A stretch of 64,000 bases of DNA from Cohnella sp. OV330. Lineage in GTDB: Bacteria; Bacillota; Bacilli; Paenibacillales; Paenibacillaceae. Of this stretch, positions 1 through 8,560 are shown in pieces. Location: assembly GCF_900112065.1 (NCBI RefSeq), contig NZ_FOKE01000001.1, positions 667,308 through 731,307 of the forward strand, read 5' to 3'. A program made the position numbers and the translations under genes. The notes below the pieces were generated by a model. That model was not told the DNA's origin. It saw only the letters and a list, made by a program, of their open reading frames with translations, and did no database searches. Position 1 is the first letter of the stretch; each line of letters opens with the position of its first letter.

Positions 1-414
1 CCACGCCGTGCCCATGATCGCGAGCCCCACGAGCGAGGAGACGAGCGACGGCGGGTCTACGTTTTCCAGCATGACCTGCGCCAGAGAGTGGGCGGGCCGC
101 GTCAGCACGCGGTCCATCTCGCCCTTGATGATGTAGCGGTCGCCGAAGTTCCATAGATTCGTGAAGGCGCCGAACACCCCTTGCGCGATCATGAAGTAGC
201 CGTAGACGAATACGACCTCGGATTCGCTCCAGTCCCCGAGCGTCGGGGTATGCTGGAACACGATAAAGATGAACACGAGATTCGTCAGCGAGAACAGCAG
301 GTCGCTCACGACCTCGACCCAGAAGTCGGCGCGGTAAGTCAGCTTCACTTTGGCGTAGTTGGCGATGTATTCCTTAAACAATCCGAACGTGTAGCCCAAT
401 CTGGACAGTCTCAT
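1..414 (-). CDS. ABC-2 type transporter permease, partial (C-terminus outside window)
   Basis: The reading frame starts at an ATG at 412-414 and stays open for 138 codons to the left edge, so only the N-terminal half is present. It begins MRLSRLGYTF, has a cytoplasmic start and then hydrophobic segments around residues 38-55 and 70-90, as in the ABC-2 permeases of the COG3694 type. It lies 9 bases downstream of a second permease and the ATPase, so the three genes form one exporter unit. In this family the two permeases differ in sequence and pair with one ATPase; the substrate is not known. The motif RVLTRPAHSL resembles the RPI motif in the neighbouring permease, typical of this pair. Confidence 0.8.
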   Translation of the reverse strand, partial: MRLSRLGYTFGLFKEYIANYAKVKLTYRADFWVEVVSDLLFSLTNLVFIFIVFQHTPTLGDWSESEVVFVYGYFMIAQGVFGAFTNLWNFGDRYIIKGEMDRVLTRPAHSLAQVMLENVDPPSLVSSLVGLAIMGTAW

Positions 415-423
415 ATCTCTTCG

Positions 424-1218
424 TCAACCTCCTTGCACGAACAGCCGCTTACGCGCCGACCGCCACATGAGCACGATCGGGACGACGAGGACCGCGAACC
501 AGCCGATTTGAATGAGCAGCGCGTGCCAAGTCTCCGCCTCGCTCGTCCTGCCCGTGAACACCGAGCTCGGCAAATACGTAATCGCCTGGAACGGCAGCCA
601 GTCCATGGCCGCCCGCCCCCATGCCGGGAAAAAGGCGATCGGCACGACGACGCCGGACAGCAGGTCGACGAGCACGCGTTTCAAGCGCATGAGCCCCTCG
701 TTGTTCTCGACGAAGAAAGCGAAGAGGCCGGTCAAAATGTTGAGCTGGGTGTTGATCAGGAAGCTGAACCAGATCATGACGAAAAACACGATCCAGCGCA
801 TCGGATCCGACGGAAGCGTCACATGGAACAGCAGCGTCGCCAGAATCATCCCCGGCACCATGAACAGCAGCAGGCGAAACACGCCCTCGCCGAAGCCCTG
901 CATCATTTTCACCATTAAATAATTGATCGGCCGCGTCATCTGCACCGCCACGCTGCCGTCGCGAATCTCGTTCGAGATCTCGCGGTCCAGGTTGTTGAAG
1001 TAAAAAGCGCGCGCCATCCAAGACACGGCCACGTAAGTCGTCATCTGCTCGACCGTAAAGCCTGCCAGTGTCTCGGCCTCGCCGTAGATCGCTTTCCACA
1101 GGAAGTAGTACGCGCCGATGTTAATGGCATAAACGATGATACCGCTATAATAATTAACGCGGTAAGCGAGCATCGTCAAAAAGCGGATGCGAATAAATTC
1201 GAAGTAAGCGGCGTTCAC
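424..1218 (-). CDS. ABC-2 type transporter permease (COG4587-like)
   Basis: A 264-residue membrane protein with about six hydrophobic segments (roughly residues 22-42, 60-80, 108-130, 140-165, 180-200 and 230-252). The stretch GSVAVQMTRPINYL after the second segment is the loop typical of these ABC-2 permeases. Its start codon overlaps the end of the upstream ATPase gene by four bases, which supports translational coupling. With the ATPase and the partial permease at the left edge it should form a three-subunit exporter in the plasma membrane. The exported compound cannot be deduced from the sequence. Confidence 0.85.
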   Translation of the reverse strand: MNAAYFEFIRIRFLTMLAYRVNYYSGIIVYAINIGAYYFLWKAIYGEAETLAGFTVEQMTTYVAVSWMARAFYFNNLDREISNEIRDGSVAVQMTRPINYLMVKMMQGFGEGVFRLLLFMVPGMILATLLFHVTLPSDPMRWIVFFVMIWFSFLINTQLNILTGLFAFFVENNEGLMRLKRVLVDLLSGVVVPIAFFPAWGRAAMDWLPFQAITYLPSSVFTGRTSEAETWHALLIQIGWFAVLVVPIVLMWRSARKRLFVQGG

Positions 1219-2381
1219 GGCTTGGTCGCCTCCGCCTGTGCGGTAGGCCGCGAACTGTCGGTGCTTGCGTTATCGCTCACTGTACCGTTGTCTGCGCCAT
1301 TTTCAGCGCCGTTTGCTTCTCCGCCGCCTTCTCCATCGTCTCGGCCGCCGGGACCGCCGACCGCCAGCGCCTCCGCCGGCGTCTGCGCGCTGCCCGTCCG
1401 GTAAATCTCGCGCACGATCTCCTCGGTGTTCGTCTCGATGATCTTGATATCGCTGATCTCCATCGTGCCGACGACGCGCGACAGCACCTCCGACACGTTG
1501 ATCTCGAGCGGAATCCATACCGTCGCGGTATACGCGTCGCCGAGACTCCACTTGACGTCCAAGCCGTCCGTCAACGCGGCCAATCTGTCCACCCGCACCG
1601 CGTCGCCGAACGTGAAGACGACCTCGCGGCCTTTGCCCCAGCGCGTCTTCAGCTCTTCCAGCCCGCCGTCGTAGATGATCCTGCCGTCGTCCAGCATGAT
1701 GACGCGCGAGCAGAGCGCTTCGATGTCCTGCAGATCGTGCGTCGTGAGCAGGATCGTCGTGCCGCGTTCGCGATTGATCCGTTTCAGGAACTCGCGGATC
1801 TCCGTCTTCACGACGATGTCGAGGCCGATCGTGGGCTCGTCCAGGAACAAAATCGATGGATTGTGCAGCAGCGCCGCCGCCAGCTCGCAGCGCATCCGCT
1901 GGCCGAGGCTCAGCTTCCGCACCGGGCGGTTCAATAGCTCGCCGAGCGATAGCGTCTCGACGAGTTCGTCAAGCAGACGCTTGAAGTCGTTTTCGCCGAC
2001 GCCGTACACCTTGCGCAGCAGCCGGAACGATTCGATGACGCCGATGTCCCACCACAACTGACTCCGCTGCCCGAACACGACGCCGATGCCTTGGACGAAC
2101 TTTTCCCTTTCCTTATGCGGCACGTAGCCGTTGACCTTGATATGCCCGGACGTCGGGACGAGGATGCCGGTCAGCATCTTGATCGTCGTCGACTTGCCGG
2201 CGCCGTTCTCCCCGATATAGCCGCAAATCTCGCCCTGCGGGATCTGGAAGCTGATGTCCTTGACCGCGGTCACTTCCGTATATTCGCGCTTGAAAAGGTC
2301 TTTTAGCGCCCCGCCGATGCCTTCGCGGTTTTTCTGAACATTGAACTGCTTGCGCAGATCGCGTACGTCGATGGCTAACAT
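1215..2381 (-). CDS. ABC exporter ATP-binding protein (COG4586-like)
   Basis: A 388-residue ATPase. It shows Walker A GENGAGKS at residues 57-64, the signature LSLGQRMR, Walker B ILFLDEPTIGLD and the switch histidine in TTHD. The unusually long N-terminal stretch before the first conserved strand (through a KREYTEV segment) is typical of the COG4586 group that pairs with COG4587 and COG3694 permeases. After the normal C-terminal domain there is a low-complexity tail of about 50 residues rich in Gly, Asp, Asn, Ala and Thr, which is not needed for ATPase function and is probably disordered. A GGAGG site lies eight bases before the ATG. First gene of the exporter operon, divergent from the LCP gene. 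Confidence 0.9.
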   Translation of the reverse strand: MLAIDVRDLRKQFNVQKNREGIGGALKDLFKREYTEVTAVKDISFQIPQGEICGYIGENGAGKSTTIKMLTGILVPTSGHIKVNGYVPHKEREKFVQGIGVVFGQRSQLWWDIGVIESFRLLRKVYGVGENDFKRLLDELVETLSLGELLNRPVRKLSLGQRMRCELAAALLHNPSILFLDEPTIGLDIVVKTEIREFLKRINRERGTTILLTTHDLQDIEALCSRVIMLDDGRIIYDGGLEELKTRWGKGREVVFTFGDAVRVDRLAALTDGLDVKWSLGDAYTATVWIPLEINVSEVLSRVVGTMEISDIKIIETNTEEIVREIYRTGSAQTPAEALAVGGPGGRDDGEGGGEANGAENGADNGTVSDNASTDSSRPTAQAEATKP

Positions 2382-2409
2382 TCCATATTCCTCCGTGATT
2401 CGACTTAAC

Positions 2410-2439
2410 TTGATTCGAGTCGTGCGGGAACTATATAAT
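2410..2439 (+). promoter_or_regulatory. Sigma-A type promoter for the LCP gene
   Basis: A TTGATT box at 2410-2415 and a perfect TATAAT at 2434-2439 are separated by 18 bases and point toward the LCP gene about 50 bases downstream. The region is AT-rich against a GC-rich background. Confidence 0.6.
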
Positions 2440-2489
2440 TCAATATGATATCTTACAGGAGATTGATCTTAACGTAAAACGAAGGGAAC

Positions 2490-3521
2490 ATGAGGATGCG
2501 CAGTCAGCCGCGAAAAAAAAGAAGATGGCCCCTTTACACGGGTCTCTCCATATTGGCGATCGTCATCGCCTTTGTCGCATGGTACGTCTATAGCGGGTAC
2601 CATGCGCTGGACCGGCTCGAAAAACCGAAGGAAGACTCGATTTTCAGCAACGTGCCCGAGAAGCCTGAGGAACAGCCGCCCGAATGGACCGGCTCCGAAC
2701 GCGTCAATGTCCTGCTTATGGGCGGGGACAACCGGGGACTTACTAAGGGTGAAGCGCCTCGATCCGACTCGATGCTCATCGCTTCGTTCGACCCGACGTC
2801 AAAGAAGGTTCACCTCTTCTCGATCTTGCGCGATACGTACGTGAAGATTCCGGGACACGGCTCGGATCGTCTCAACGCGGCGCTCTCGATCGGCGGGCCC
2901 AACCTGTCCATGAAGACGATCTCCGAATTGACCGGTCTTGATATCCAGTATTATGTGTACGCGGACTTCCAGGGCTTCATCAAGCTGGTGGACGCGATCG
3001 GCGGCGTGGACTTTTATGTAGAAAAGGACATGAAATATACGTCTGCAGCCGACAAGCACCTGTACGATATCGATCTGAAACAGGGGCAGCAGCATCTCGA
3101 CGGCGATCATGCGCTGCAGTACGTGCGCTTCCGTCACGACAAGCTCAGCGACTTTACGCGCACCGAGCGCCAGCGCGCCTTCCTCGGCGCGGTCGCCGAC
3201 AAGCTGCAGTCCGGCTGGAACTTGATTAAGCTGCCGATCATACTCAACAAAGTCGTGCCTTATGTCGATACCAACATGTCGGTCAACGACATGTGGAAGC
3301 TCGCCAGCCTCGGTTACAAGTCGCACCAGGCCGGCTCCGCGCAGCTGCCGCCGATGGATAATCTGGTCGAGCAGAACATCGGAGGCTCGACGATCGGCAT
3401 TCGCGACGAGGACAAGCTGCGCGAGTACATCCAGGAAGTGCTCGCCTCGGATTCGTCGGCGGCTTCGGCTTCGCCTTCTCCGTCCGGCTCTGCTTCTGCG
3501 TCCGCGAGCGCCACGCCATAA
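2490..3521 (+). CDS. LytR-CpsA-Psr (LCP) family cell-wall polymer ligase
   Basis: A 343-residue protein with a basic N-terminus (KKRRW), one membrane segment at about residues 16-34, and an extracellular LCP domain containing the family motifs SDSMLIASFDP, SILRDTYVKIP and DGDHALQYVRFRHD. Proteins of this family transfer undecaprenyl-linked glycopolymers such as teichoic acids to peptidoglycan. The C-terminal end is a Ser/Ala/Pro-rich tail of about 25 residues with alternating SA repeats, probably disordered in the wall. The ATG at 2490 has a GAAGGG site only three bases away; the second ATG at 2496 has better spacing and may be the real start. Monocistronic, with its own promoter and a weak hairpin after the stop. 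Confidence 0.88.
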   Translation: MRMRSQPRKKRRWPLYTGLSILAIVIAFVAWYVYSGYHALDRLEKPKEDSIFSNVPEKPEEQPPEWTGSERVNVLLMGGDNRGLTKGEAPRSDSMLIASFDPTSKKVHLFSILRDTYVKIPGHGSDRLNAALSIGGPNLSMKTISELTGLDIQYYVYADFQGFIKLVDAIGGVDFYVEKDMKYTSAADKHLYDIDLKQGQQHLDGDHALQYVRFRHDKLSDFTRTERQRAFLGAVADKLQSGWNLIKLPIILNKVVPYVDTNMSVNDMWKLASLGYKSHQAGSAQLPPMDNLVEQNIGGSTIGIRDEDKLREYIQEVLASDSSAASASPSPSGSASASASATP

Positions 3522-3543
3522 ACTTCACGTTCGCCAAGATGGG

Positions 3544-3570
3544 GACCGCCGATTCGGCGGTCTCTTCACG
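3544..3570 (+). terminator. Hairpin after the LCP gene
   Basis: GACCGCC at 3544-3550 pairs perfectly with GGCGGTC at 3556-3562 across a five-base loop, followed by TCTTC. The T-run is poor, so termination may be weak. Confidence 0.5.
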
Positions 3571-3617
3571 TTCGCTCGCTTCAGACCCCTATCCCATTCG
3601 CTCAGGAGGCCCCTTAT

Positions 3618-4952
3618 ATGCCGAATCCTCAAGCAAGCCCGAATCCAAGACCCGAATCCGCGCGCCTTTACGAAGAAGCCCAGCGCCATATCGTCGGCGG
3701 CGTCAACAGCCCGTCGCGCTCCTTCAAGGCCGTCGGCGGCGGCGCGCCCGTGTTCATGCAGCGCGCCGAAGGCGCCTACTTCTGGGACGTGGACGGCAAC
3801 CGCTACCTCGACTATCTGGCCGCATTCGGCCCGATCATCACCGGCCACGCGCATCCGCACGTCACTTCGGCGATCGTGCGCGCCGCGCAGAACGGCACGC
3901 TGTACGGCACGCCGACCGAAGGCGAGGTCACGCTCGCGCGCATGCTGAAGGACGCGATCCCGTCGCTGGATAAAGTGCGCTTCGTCAACTCCGGCACCGA
4001 AGCCGTCATGACGACGATCCGCGTCGCGCGCGCGGCCACCGGGCGCAACAAGATCGTCAAGTTCGCCGGCTGCTACCACGGCCACTCCGACCTTGTGCTC
4101 GTCGCCGCGGGCTCGGGGCCCTCGACGCTGGGCATTCCCGATAGCGCGGGCATCCCGGTCAGCATCGCAAGCGAAGTGATCACTGTGCCTTTCAACGACG
4201 CCGAAGGACTGCGGCTCGCGCTCGAGGCTTGGGGCGACGATGTGGCCGCCGTCATGATCGAGCCGATCGTCGGCAACTTCGGCATGGTGATGCCGAAGCC
4301 GGGCTTCCTCGAGGACGTGTGCCGCATGGCCCGCGCGGCCGGCGCGCTCGTCATTTACGACGAGGTCATCACGGCGTTCCGGTTTCATTACGGCACGACG
4401 CAGACATACGCTGCGGCGTTCCCGGACCTTGCCGCGATCGAGCCGGACCTGACGGCGCTCGGCAAGATCATCGGCGGCGGCCTGCCGATCGGCGCCTACG
4501 GCGGCCGCGCCGAGATCATGGCGCAGGTCGCGCCGCTCGGCCCCGCCTACCAGGCGGGCACGATGGCCGGCAACCCCGCCTCCATCGCGGCGGGTATCGC
4601 CTGCCTCGAGGTGCTGCGCGAGCCGGGCGTCTACGCGCGCATGGAGGCGCTCGGCACGCGCCTCGCCGACGGCCTGCGCGAATCCGCGGCGCGTAACGGC
4701 GTGCCGCTGACGGTCAACCGCATCGCGGGCGCGATCTCGACTCACTTCTGCGACCACCCCGTCACGAACTACGACGAGGCGCAGGATACCGACGGCGAAC
4801 GCTTCGCGGCGTTCTTCCGCGAGATGCTGTCGCGCAGTATCTATCTGGCGCCGTCCAAGTACGAAGCGTGGTTCCTGACGACCGCGCATACGGACGCGGA
4901 CATCGACAGGACGCTCGAAGCGGCGGAGGAGAGCTTTAAGGCGATTCGGTAG
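3618..4952 (+). CDS. hemL: Glutamate-1-semialdehyde 2,1-aminomutase
   Basis: A 444-residue class III PLP aminotransferase that converts glutamate-1-semialdehyde to 5-aminolevulinate, the first committed step of tetrapyrrole synthesis. It shows [11 protein letters not shown] near residue 27, the cofactor region [26 protein letters not shown] with the PLP-binding aspartate, and the catalytic lysine K283 in [14 protein letters not shown]. An AGGAGG site precedes the ATG. It stands alone, not with other hem genes, which fits the second, stand-alone copy (gsaB type) found in many Bacillales. The proteins differ little, so which paralogue this is cannot be proven here. Confidence 0.92.
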   Translation: MPNPQASPNPRPESARLYEEAQRHIVGGVNSPSRSFKAVGGGAPVFMQRAEGAYFWDVDGNRYLDYLAAFGPIITGHAHPHVTSAIVRAAQNGTLYGTPTEGEVTLARMLKDAIPSLDKVRFVNSGTEAVMTTIRVARAATGRNKIVKFAGCYHGHSDLVLVAAGSGPSTLGIPDSAGIPVSIASEVITVPFNDAEGLRLALEAWGDDVAAVMIEPIVGNFGMVMPKPGFLEDVCRMARAAGALVIYDEVITAFRFHYGTTQTYAAAFPDLAAIEPDLTALGKIIGGGLPIGAYGGRAEIMAQVAPLGPAYQAGTMAGNPASIAAGIACLEVLREPGVYARMEALGTRLADGLRESAARNGVPLTVNRIAGAISTHFCDHPVTNYDEAQDTDGERFAAFFREMLSRSIYLAPSKYEAWFLTTAHTDADIDRTLEAAEESFKAIR

Positions 4953-4988
4953 CCGCCGGAAGAGGAAGAGGAACACGAGCTCGGCACG

Positions 4989-5234
4989 GAACCGCACATT
5001 TTTTGTGCGGTTCTTGTGCATGCGGCGCGGGCGCTCGGCATAGAGCCTTGCGTCCATGCGGACGCGACGCAGAACCGCACATTTCTTGTGCGGTTTTCGT
5101 GCATACGGCGCAGGCGCGCGGCTAGAGCCTTGCGTCCATGCGGACGCGATGCAAAACCGCACATTTTTTGTGCGGTTCTCGTTTATGTAGCGCTATACAC
5201 GCAAAATAACCGCACAGAGTTTGTGCGGTTTTTT
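4989..5234. repeat. Array of four near-identical hairpins between convergent genes
   Basis: Four copies of AACCGCACA, five bases, TGTGCGGTT occur with arms at 4990-5012, 5073-5095, 5155-5177 and 5208-5230. Spacing between copies is 83, 82 and 53 bases. The first three are linked by similar spacers that each carry a second inverted repeat, GCGTCC-ATGC-GGACGC, at 5050-5065 and 5132-5147. Every copy is followed by T-rich sequence and the last by six Ts, so each looks like a rho-independent terminator usable on both strands. The array fills the gap between hemL (+) and the HxlR gene (-). The 4953-5278 stretch contains no credible gene. Confidence 0.85.
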
Positions 5235-5236
5235 GT
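5208..5236. terminator. Bidirectional terminator, last copy of the array
   Basis: Stem AACCGCACA/TGTGCGGTT with loop GAGTT and a following run of six Ts on the plus strand. It is the copy closest to the stop of the HxlR gene on the minus strand, where the opposite arm is followed by TTATTTTG. Confidence 0.7.
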
Positions 5237-5278
5237 GATGATCTAGCGGTTGCTCGAGGAGGGCGCGTGCGTTACGCC

Positions 5279-5653
5279 TTATTCGGACGCCGCCGCGCCG
5301 AGGAGTGCTTCCGCTTCCGCTTCCGGCTCGGCCCGTCCGCAGGGCGCCTCCGCCCGCGCCCATTCGCTCATCGCGGCGAAGATCGGCTGCAGCCTGCGGC
5401 CGCTGTCCGTGAGCTCGTATTCGACGTGCAGCGGCACGCCGGGATAAAGCGTTCGCGTCACGATTCCCTTCTCTTCCAACATCCGCAACCGGTCGGTCAA
5501 TGTCTTCGGGCTAATCGGATGGAGCGATCGCCTCAGTTCCCCGAACCGCTTGACATCGTTGAACAGGTCGCGCAGCAGCGGCAGCGTCCATTTGCCGTCC
5601 AAAATTTCCAGCAGCGGTTCGATCGTGCCTTGGCATGCCTGGTCCGGTTTCAT
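5279..5653 (-). CDS. HxlR family transcriptional regulator
   Basis: A winged-helix regulator of about 124 residues. It has an early cysteine in the CQGTIEPLLEIL segment, the family helix GKWTLPLLRDLF, FGELRRSLHPISPKTLTDRLRMLEEKG for the DNA-reading helix, and a beta wing ending in VEYELTDSGR. The start at 5653 (MKPDQ) is chosen because TCCTCC at 5663-5668 gives a GGAGGA site nine bases upstream; an in-frame ATG at 5677 has no such site. HxlR proteins often sense reactive electrophiles or other small molecules through that cysteine and regulate adjacent divergent genes. The dehalogenase operon is divergent from it and is the likely target. The C-terminus is Ala/Glu-rich. Confidence 0.88.
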   Translation of the reverse strand: MKPDQACQGTIEPLLEILDGKWTLPLLRDLFNDVKRFGELRRSLHPISPKTLTDRLRMLEEKGIVTRTLYPGVPLHVEYELTDSGRRLQPIFAAMSEWARAEAPCGRAEPEAEAEALLGAAASE

Positions 5654-5670
5654 CTGATATCGTCCTCCGT

Positions 5671-5688
5671 AGTTCATTTTATGAAACT
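5671..5688. promoter_or_regulatory. Candidate HxlR operator
   Basis: AGTTCAT-TTT-ATGAAACT is an imperfect inverted repeat in the AT-rich gap between the HxlR gene and the divergent dehalogenase gene. It overlaps the leader of the HxlR gene. Regulators of this family usually bind such sites; binding here is inferred. Confidence 0.4.
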
Positions 5689-5792
5689 ATTGCACTTAAT
5701 TGTAACTACTTTTCAAATGTACCATAAGCCTTTACTCTGTGAACAGGGTTGATCGAGCGCGCGATCGACAACCGGGAAAGGAGGGCGTGAGC

Positions 5793-6689
5793 ATGCAAAG
5801 ACCATTCGAAGTCGATCCCGCGGAGTATCCGTTCGAGGATCGGTGGCTGCCGTACCGGGACGGCACCATTCACTACGTGGACGAGGGCCGGGGACAGACC
5901 GTTCTGCTCCTGCACGGCAATCCCACCTGGTCTTATCTTTACCGCAACGTCATCAAGGCGCTGCGTGGGGAGTGCCGCCTGATCGCGTTGGATTACCCCG
6001 GCATGGGGATGTCCCGCGCGCCGTCCGGCTACGGCTATACGCCTCAGGAGCATTCGGAGGCGCTCGGCGAGCTGATCGCGTCGCTCGGTCTGACGGACAT
6101 CGTCCTGGTCGTTCAGGACTGGGGAGGTCCGATCGGACTGAACTATGCGGTACGCAACAGGGACAACGTTCGGGGCATCGTGCTCATGAACACTTGGGCA
6201 TGGCCCGCCAAGCTGGCCGCGATGAAGCTCTTCTCCGTCGCCATGGGCGGCTGGCCCTTCGGTTACTGGCTGCAGACCAGACGCAATTTTTTCGCACGCA
6301 AGATTCTGCCGAGCGGCATCCATCAAGCGAACAAAGTAACAAAGACGCTCGCAAAAGCCTACACGGACCCGTACCCTACGCCGGCATCGAGAATGCCGAC
6401 CTGGGTTTTCCCCCGCAGCATCCGGAAAGCGCGGAAATGGCTCGCCGGCATCGAAGCAGGGCTTCCGGCCATGGCCGATCTGCCCGCCCGGATCGTCTGG
6501 GGAGCGCGCGACAGCGCGGGGTTCCCGCTTGGCGAGATGCGAAGATGGCAGAGCTACCTGCCGAACAGCGACGCCGAGATATTGGAGGACGCATCGCACT
6601 ACGTCCAGGAGGACCGGCCCGATCGGGTCGCGGCAAGCATACGGAGCGTCATTGAACGCATTCAACGACAATCGGAGGTTCGACTATGA
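5793..6689 (+). CDS. Haloalkane dehalogenase-like alpha/beta hydrolase
   Basis: A 298-residue alpha/beta hydrolase close in motif to DhlA-type haloalkane dehalogenases. The oxyanion and halide motif HGNPTWSYLYR is at residues 41-51, the nucleophile D109 and halide-binding W110 lie in VVQDWGGPIG, the acid is likely the Asp in WGARDSAGFP, and the base is the His in DASHYVQED. Such enzymes cleave carbon-halogen bonds with water. Activity on halides cannot be proven, because epoxide hydrolases and other relatives share the fold. The start at 5793 has an AAAGGAGGG site; an earlier in-frame ATG at 5739 does not. Its end overlaps the next gene by four bases. Confidence 0.82.
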   Translation: MQRPFEVDPAEYPFEDRWLPYRDGTIHYVDEGRGQTVLLLHGNPTWSYLYRNVIKALRGECRLIALDYPGMGMSRAPSGYGYTPQEHSEALGELIASLGLTDIVLVVQDWGGPIGLNYAVRNRDNVRGIVLMNTWAWPAKLAAMKLFSVAMGGWPFGYWLQTRRNFFARKILPSGIHQANKVTKTLAKAYTDPYPTPASRMPTWVFPRSIRKARKWLAGIEAGLPAMADLPARIVWGARDSAGFPLGEMRRWQSYLPNSDAEILEDASHYVQEDRPDRVAASIRSVIERIQRQSEVRL

Positions 6690-7198
6690 AAACCATTCTA
6701 TGGGCAACGTTGACGGCAAACGGAAATTACGCGCAATCGGGTCCTGAAAATCCCCCCAAGCCGGAGGCGCTGGGCGACTTCGCCGCGCAGGCCAAGGCAG
6801 CGGGCAATTTCATCGTAGGCCGGCGGACATACGAGGCGATGGCGGGCAACGGAGGCGGTGGCGGCCCGTTCGCGGATCTCGACATCGTCGTCGTCTCCGC
6901 AAGCGCGAAGGATTTGCCCGGCGTCACGATCGCGGGCACGCCCCAAGAAGCGCTTGATTATCTTCGGGACAGAGGGCATTCGACCGCGCTGTTGTCCGGC
7001 GGAGGCGCGCTTCATCAAGCCTTTCTCGGCCAAGGCCTCGTCGACGAGCTTATTTTCAATATCGCTCCCGTACTGGAGGGCAAAGGACTTAACATCCTGC
7101 TCGACCAAGAGAAATATGCCTTCCAAGAAGTATCGCTGATCGATACCAAACCGCTCGGAGGCGGCGTCGTGCAGCTTAGGTACGCGCTGGCGCGATAA
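6686..7198 (+). CDS. Dihydrofolate reductase family protein (RibD C-terminal type)
   Basis: A 170-residue protein of the RibD C-terminal/DHFR-like fold. It has FIVGRRTYEAM in the position of the nucleotide-contacting segment, DIVVVSASAKDLPG, LSGGGALHQAFLGQGLVDEL and IAPVLEGKG, all typical of the YyaP/YwjB-like reductases common in Firmicutes. These presumably reduce an unknown substrate with NAD(P)H. The ATG overlaps the dehalogenase stop by four bases, so the two are co-translated and probably act on the same compound, for example reduction of a product after dehalogenation; that link is inference. Confidence 0.85.
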   Translation: MKTILWATLTANGNYAQSGPENPPKPEALGDFAAQAKAAGNFIVGRRTYEAMAGNGGGGGPFADLDIVVVSASAKDLPGVTIAGTPQEALDYLRDRGHSTALLSGGGALHQAFLGQGLVDELIFNIAPVLEGKGLNILLDQEKYAFQEVSLIDTKPLGGGVVQLRYALAR

Positions 7199-7250
7199 AA
7201 AGGCTTCCGCACGATCTGAATCCCGCGCATTCCCAAAAAACGCACGAAGA

Positions 7251-7278
7251 AAAAGACGGCCCGCGGGGCCGCCTTTTT
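7251..7278. terminator. Bidirectional terminator
   Basis: CGGCCC at 7257-7262 pairs with GGGCCG at 7266-7271, extended by AAAAG/CTTTT on the flanks. It sits between the reductase gene (+) and the convergent small acidic gene (-) and has a T-run on both strands. Confidence 0.75.
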
Positions 7279-7288
7279 CGTTGCCTGC

Positions 7289-7615
7289 TCACTCGGACTT
7301 GGCGCGGTCGTCGTACCGCCCGTCCGCTTCCTTCGCCAGCTTGCGGTACGCCGCCGTCTCTTCGGCGACGGGATCCCGCTCCGTCTGGATCCGGATCTCC
7401 CAGCGAGGGGACAAGCGAGCGAGCGCTTCCTCGTTCGGATCGCCGGTCGCCGGCTCTCCTTCGGTCAGCTGCCTCACGAGCTCCGCCTCCGCGCCGGACA
7501 TGAAGGCCGCCTCGTCGTCCACGTATTCCTCTGCCGCCCGCGCGGCGAGTCCCTCCGGACGCTCCGGCTGCGGCTGCGATTGGTCGAATCTTCCGTCCGA
7601 TCGATCGTCGCGCAT
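7289..7615 (-). CDS. Small acidic hypothetical protein
   Basis: A 108-residue, very polar protein with many Glu, Asp, Arg and Ala residues and no hydrophobic core, membrane segment or cysteine. It is likely helical or partly disordered. An AAAGGAGTG site lies about seven bases before the ATG, so the gene looks real. No family was recognised. It is flanked by a terminator on the left and has its own leader on the right; it is not clearly in an operon. Confidence 0.6.
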   Translation of the reverse strand: MRDDRSDGRFDQSQPQPERPEGLAARAAEEYVDDEAAFMSGAEAELVRQLTEGEPATGDPNEEALARLSPRWEIRIQTERDPVAEETAAYRKLAKEADGRYDDRAKSE

Positions 7616-7723
7616 CGTTGTCGCACTCCTTTCTTAAGTAGCATGATCCGTATGCCTTACTCTCATGTACCCCAAGCGGGATCAAATGCTTAAGTGTGGA
7701 AACGATACCGCGAGCGAAGACGC

Positions 7724-8560
7724 TTAAGCGTCCGCAAGCGCCTTCAACAATTCATCGTGAATCAGGCCGTTGCTGGCAGCGATATCGCGAACGCCAAGCG
7801 AATAAGGCTGGCCGTTCTGGTCGGTGACGACGCCGCCGGATTCCGCGATCATCAGCGCGCCCGCGGCCAGATCCCAGGCGTTCAGCCCGACCTCCCAGAA
7901 GCCGGTGAGCCGGCCCGCGGCGACATAGGCCATGTGCAGCGCGGCGGAGCCGGAGCTGCGGACGTTGCGCACTTGCGGCGCGAGCGCCAGCGTCTGCTTG
8001 AGATTGCGCGGCAGCGCCGAGATATGGTCCGCCGGGAAGCCGGTGGCCAGCAGGCTTTGCGCGAGCCCGGGCTCGGCCGACACCTGCATCCGTTTGCCGT
8101 GAACGTAGGCGCCCTTCCCCTTCTCCGCGACGAACAACTCGTCTCGCGACGGATCGTAGATGACCCCGACGATCACTTCCCCGCGATAGGCGAGCGCGAT
8201 CGATACCGAGTAGAACGGGAATCCGTGCACGTAATTGGTCGTTCCGTCGACCGGATCCACGATCCATAGGTACTCGCTGCCGCCCATTTTGGCGATCGAT
8301 TGCGCCGAAGCCTCCGGCCCGGGCTCGACGCCCTCCTCGCCCAAAAACGAGTGGGTCGGATAGTGCGTCGCGAGCAGGTTGCGGATGAGCCGCTCGGAGC
8401 CCTTGTCCACTTCGGTAACGAGATCGTGCTTCGAAAATTTAAGATCGGGCGCCGCGAACTGCCCGATCCTGCTCTTGATCCACTCGCCCGCCTTGGAAGC
8501 GCAGTTGATCGCGACGGCCGTGAAGCTCTTGCCCCCGATCGTATTCGGATTGTCGCTCAT
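7724..8560 (-). CDS. Inositol monophosphatase family protein
   Basis: A 278-residue member of the Mg-dependent, lithium-sensitive phosphatase superfamily. The metal and phosphate motifs are all present: VTEVDKGSE, FLGEEG, WIVDPVDGTTNYVHG and, near the C-terminus, LNAWDLAAGALMIAESGG. Enzymes with this set hydrolyse inositol-1-phosphate or similar sugar phosphates, and some act on NADP or PAP. The start at 8560 (MSDN) is preferred because GAGGG lies eight bases upstream; an in-frame ATG at 8575 is possible. A perfect palindrome GACGCTTAAGCGTC spans the stop codon. Probably monocistronic. Confidence 0.88.
   Translation of the reverse strand: MSDNPNTIGGKSFTAVAINCASKAGEWIKSRIGQFAAPDLKFSKHDLVTEVDKGSERLIRNLLATHYPTHSFLGEEGVEPGPEASAQSIAKMGGSEYLWIVDPVDGTTNYVHGFPFYSVSIALAYRGEVIVGVIYDPSRDELFVAEKGKGAYVHGKRMQVSAEPGLAQSLLATGFPADHISALPRNLKQTLALAPQVRNVRSSGSAALHMAYVAAGRLTGFWEVGLNAWDLAAGALMIAESGGVVTDQNGQPYSLGVRDIAASNGLIHDELLKALADA

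Noticed and set aside
3525..5162. A 545-codon open frame on the minus strand across hemL
   Set aside because: It lies opposite an unmistakable hemL and has the Arg/Asp/His-rich composition of a GC-driven antisense frame; part of it covers the hairpin array.
4989..5234. CRISPR-like array
   Set aside because: Only four copies, perfect inverted repeats followed by Ts, similar spacers and no cas genes; these are terminator-like hairpins.
7616..7740. CTTAAG-containing palindromes as a mobile-element end or attachment site
   Set aside because: The repeats are short, imperfect apart from one 14-base palindrome at the end of the phosphatase gene, and no recombinase or target duplication is present.
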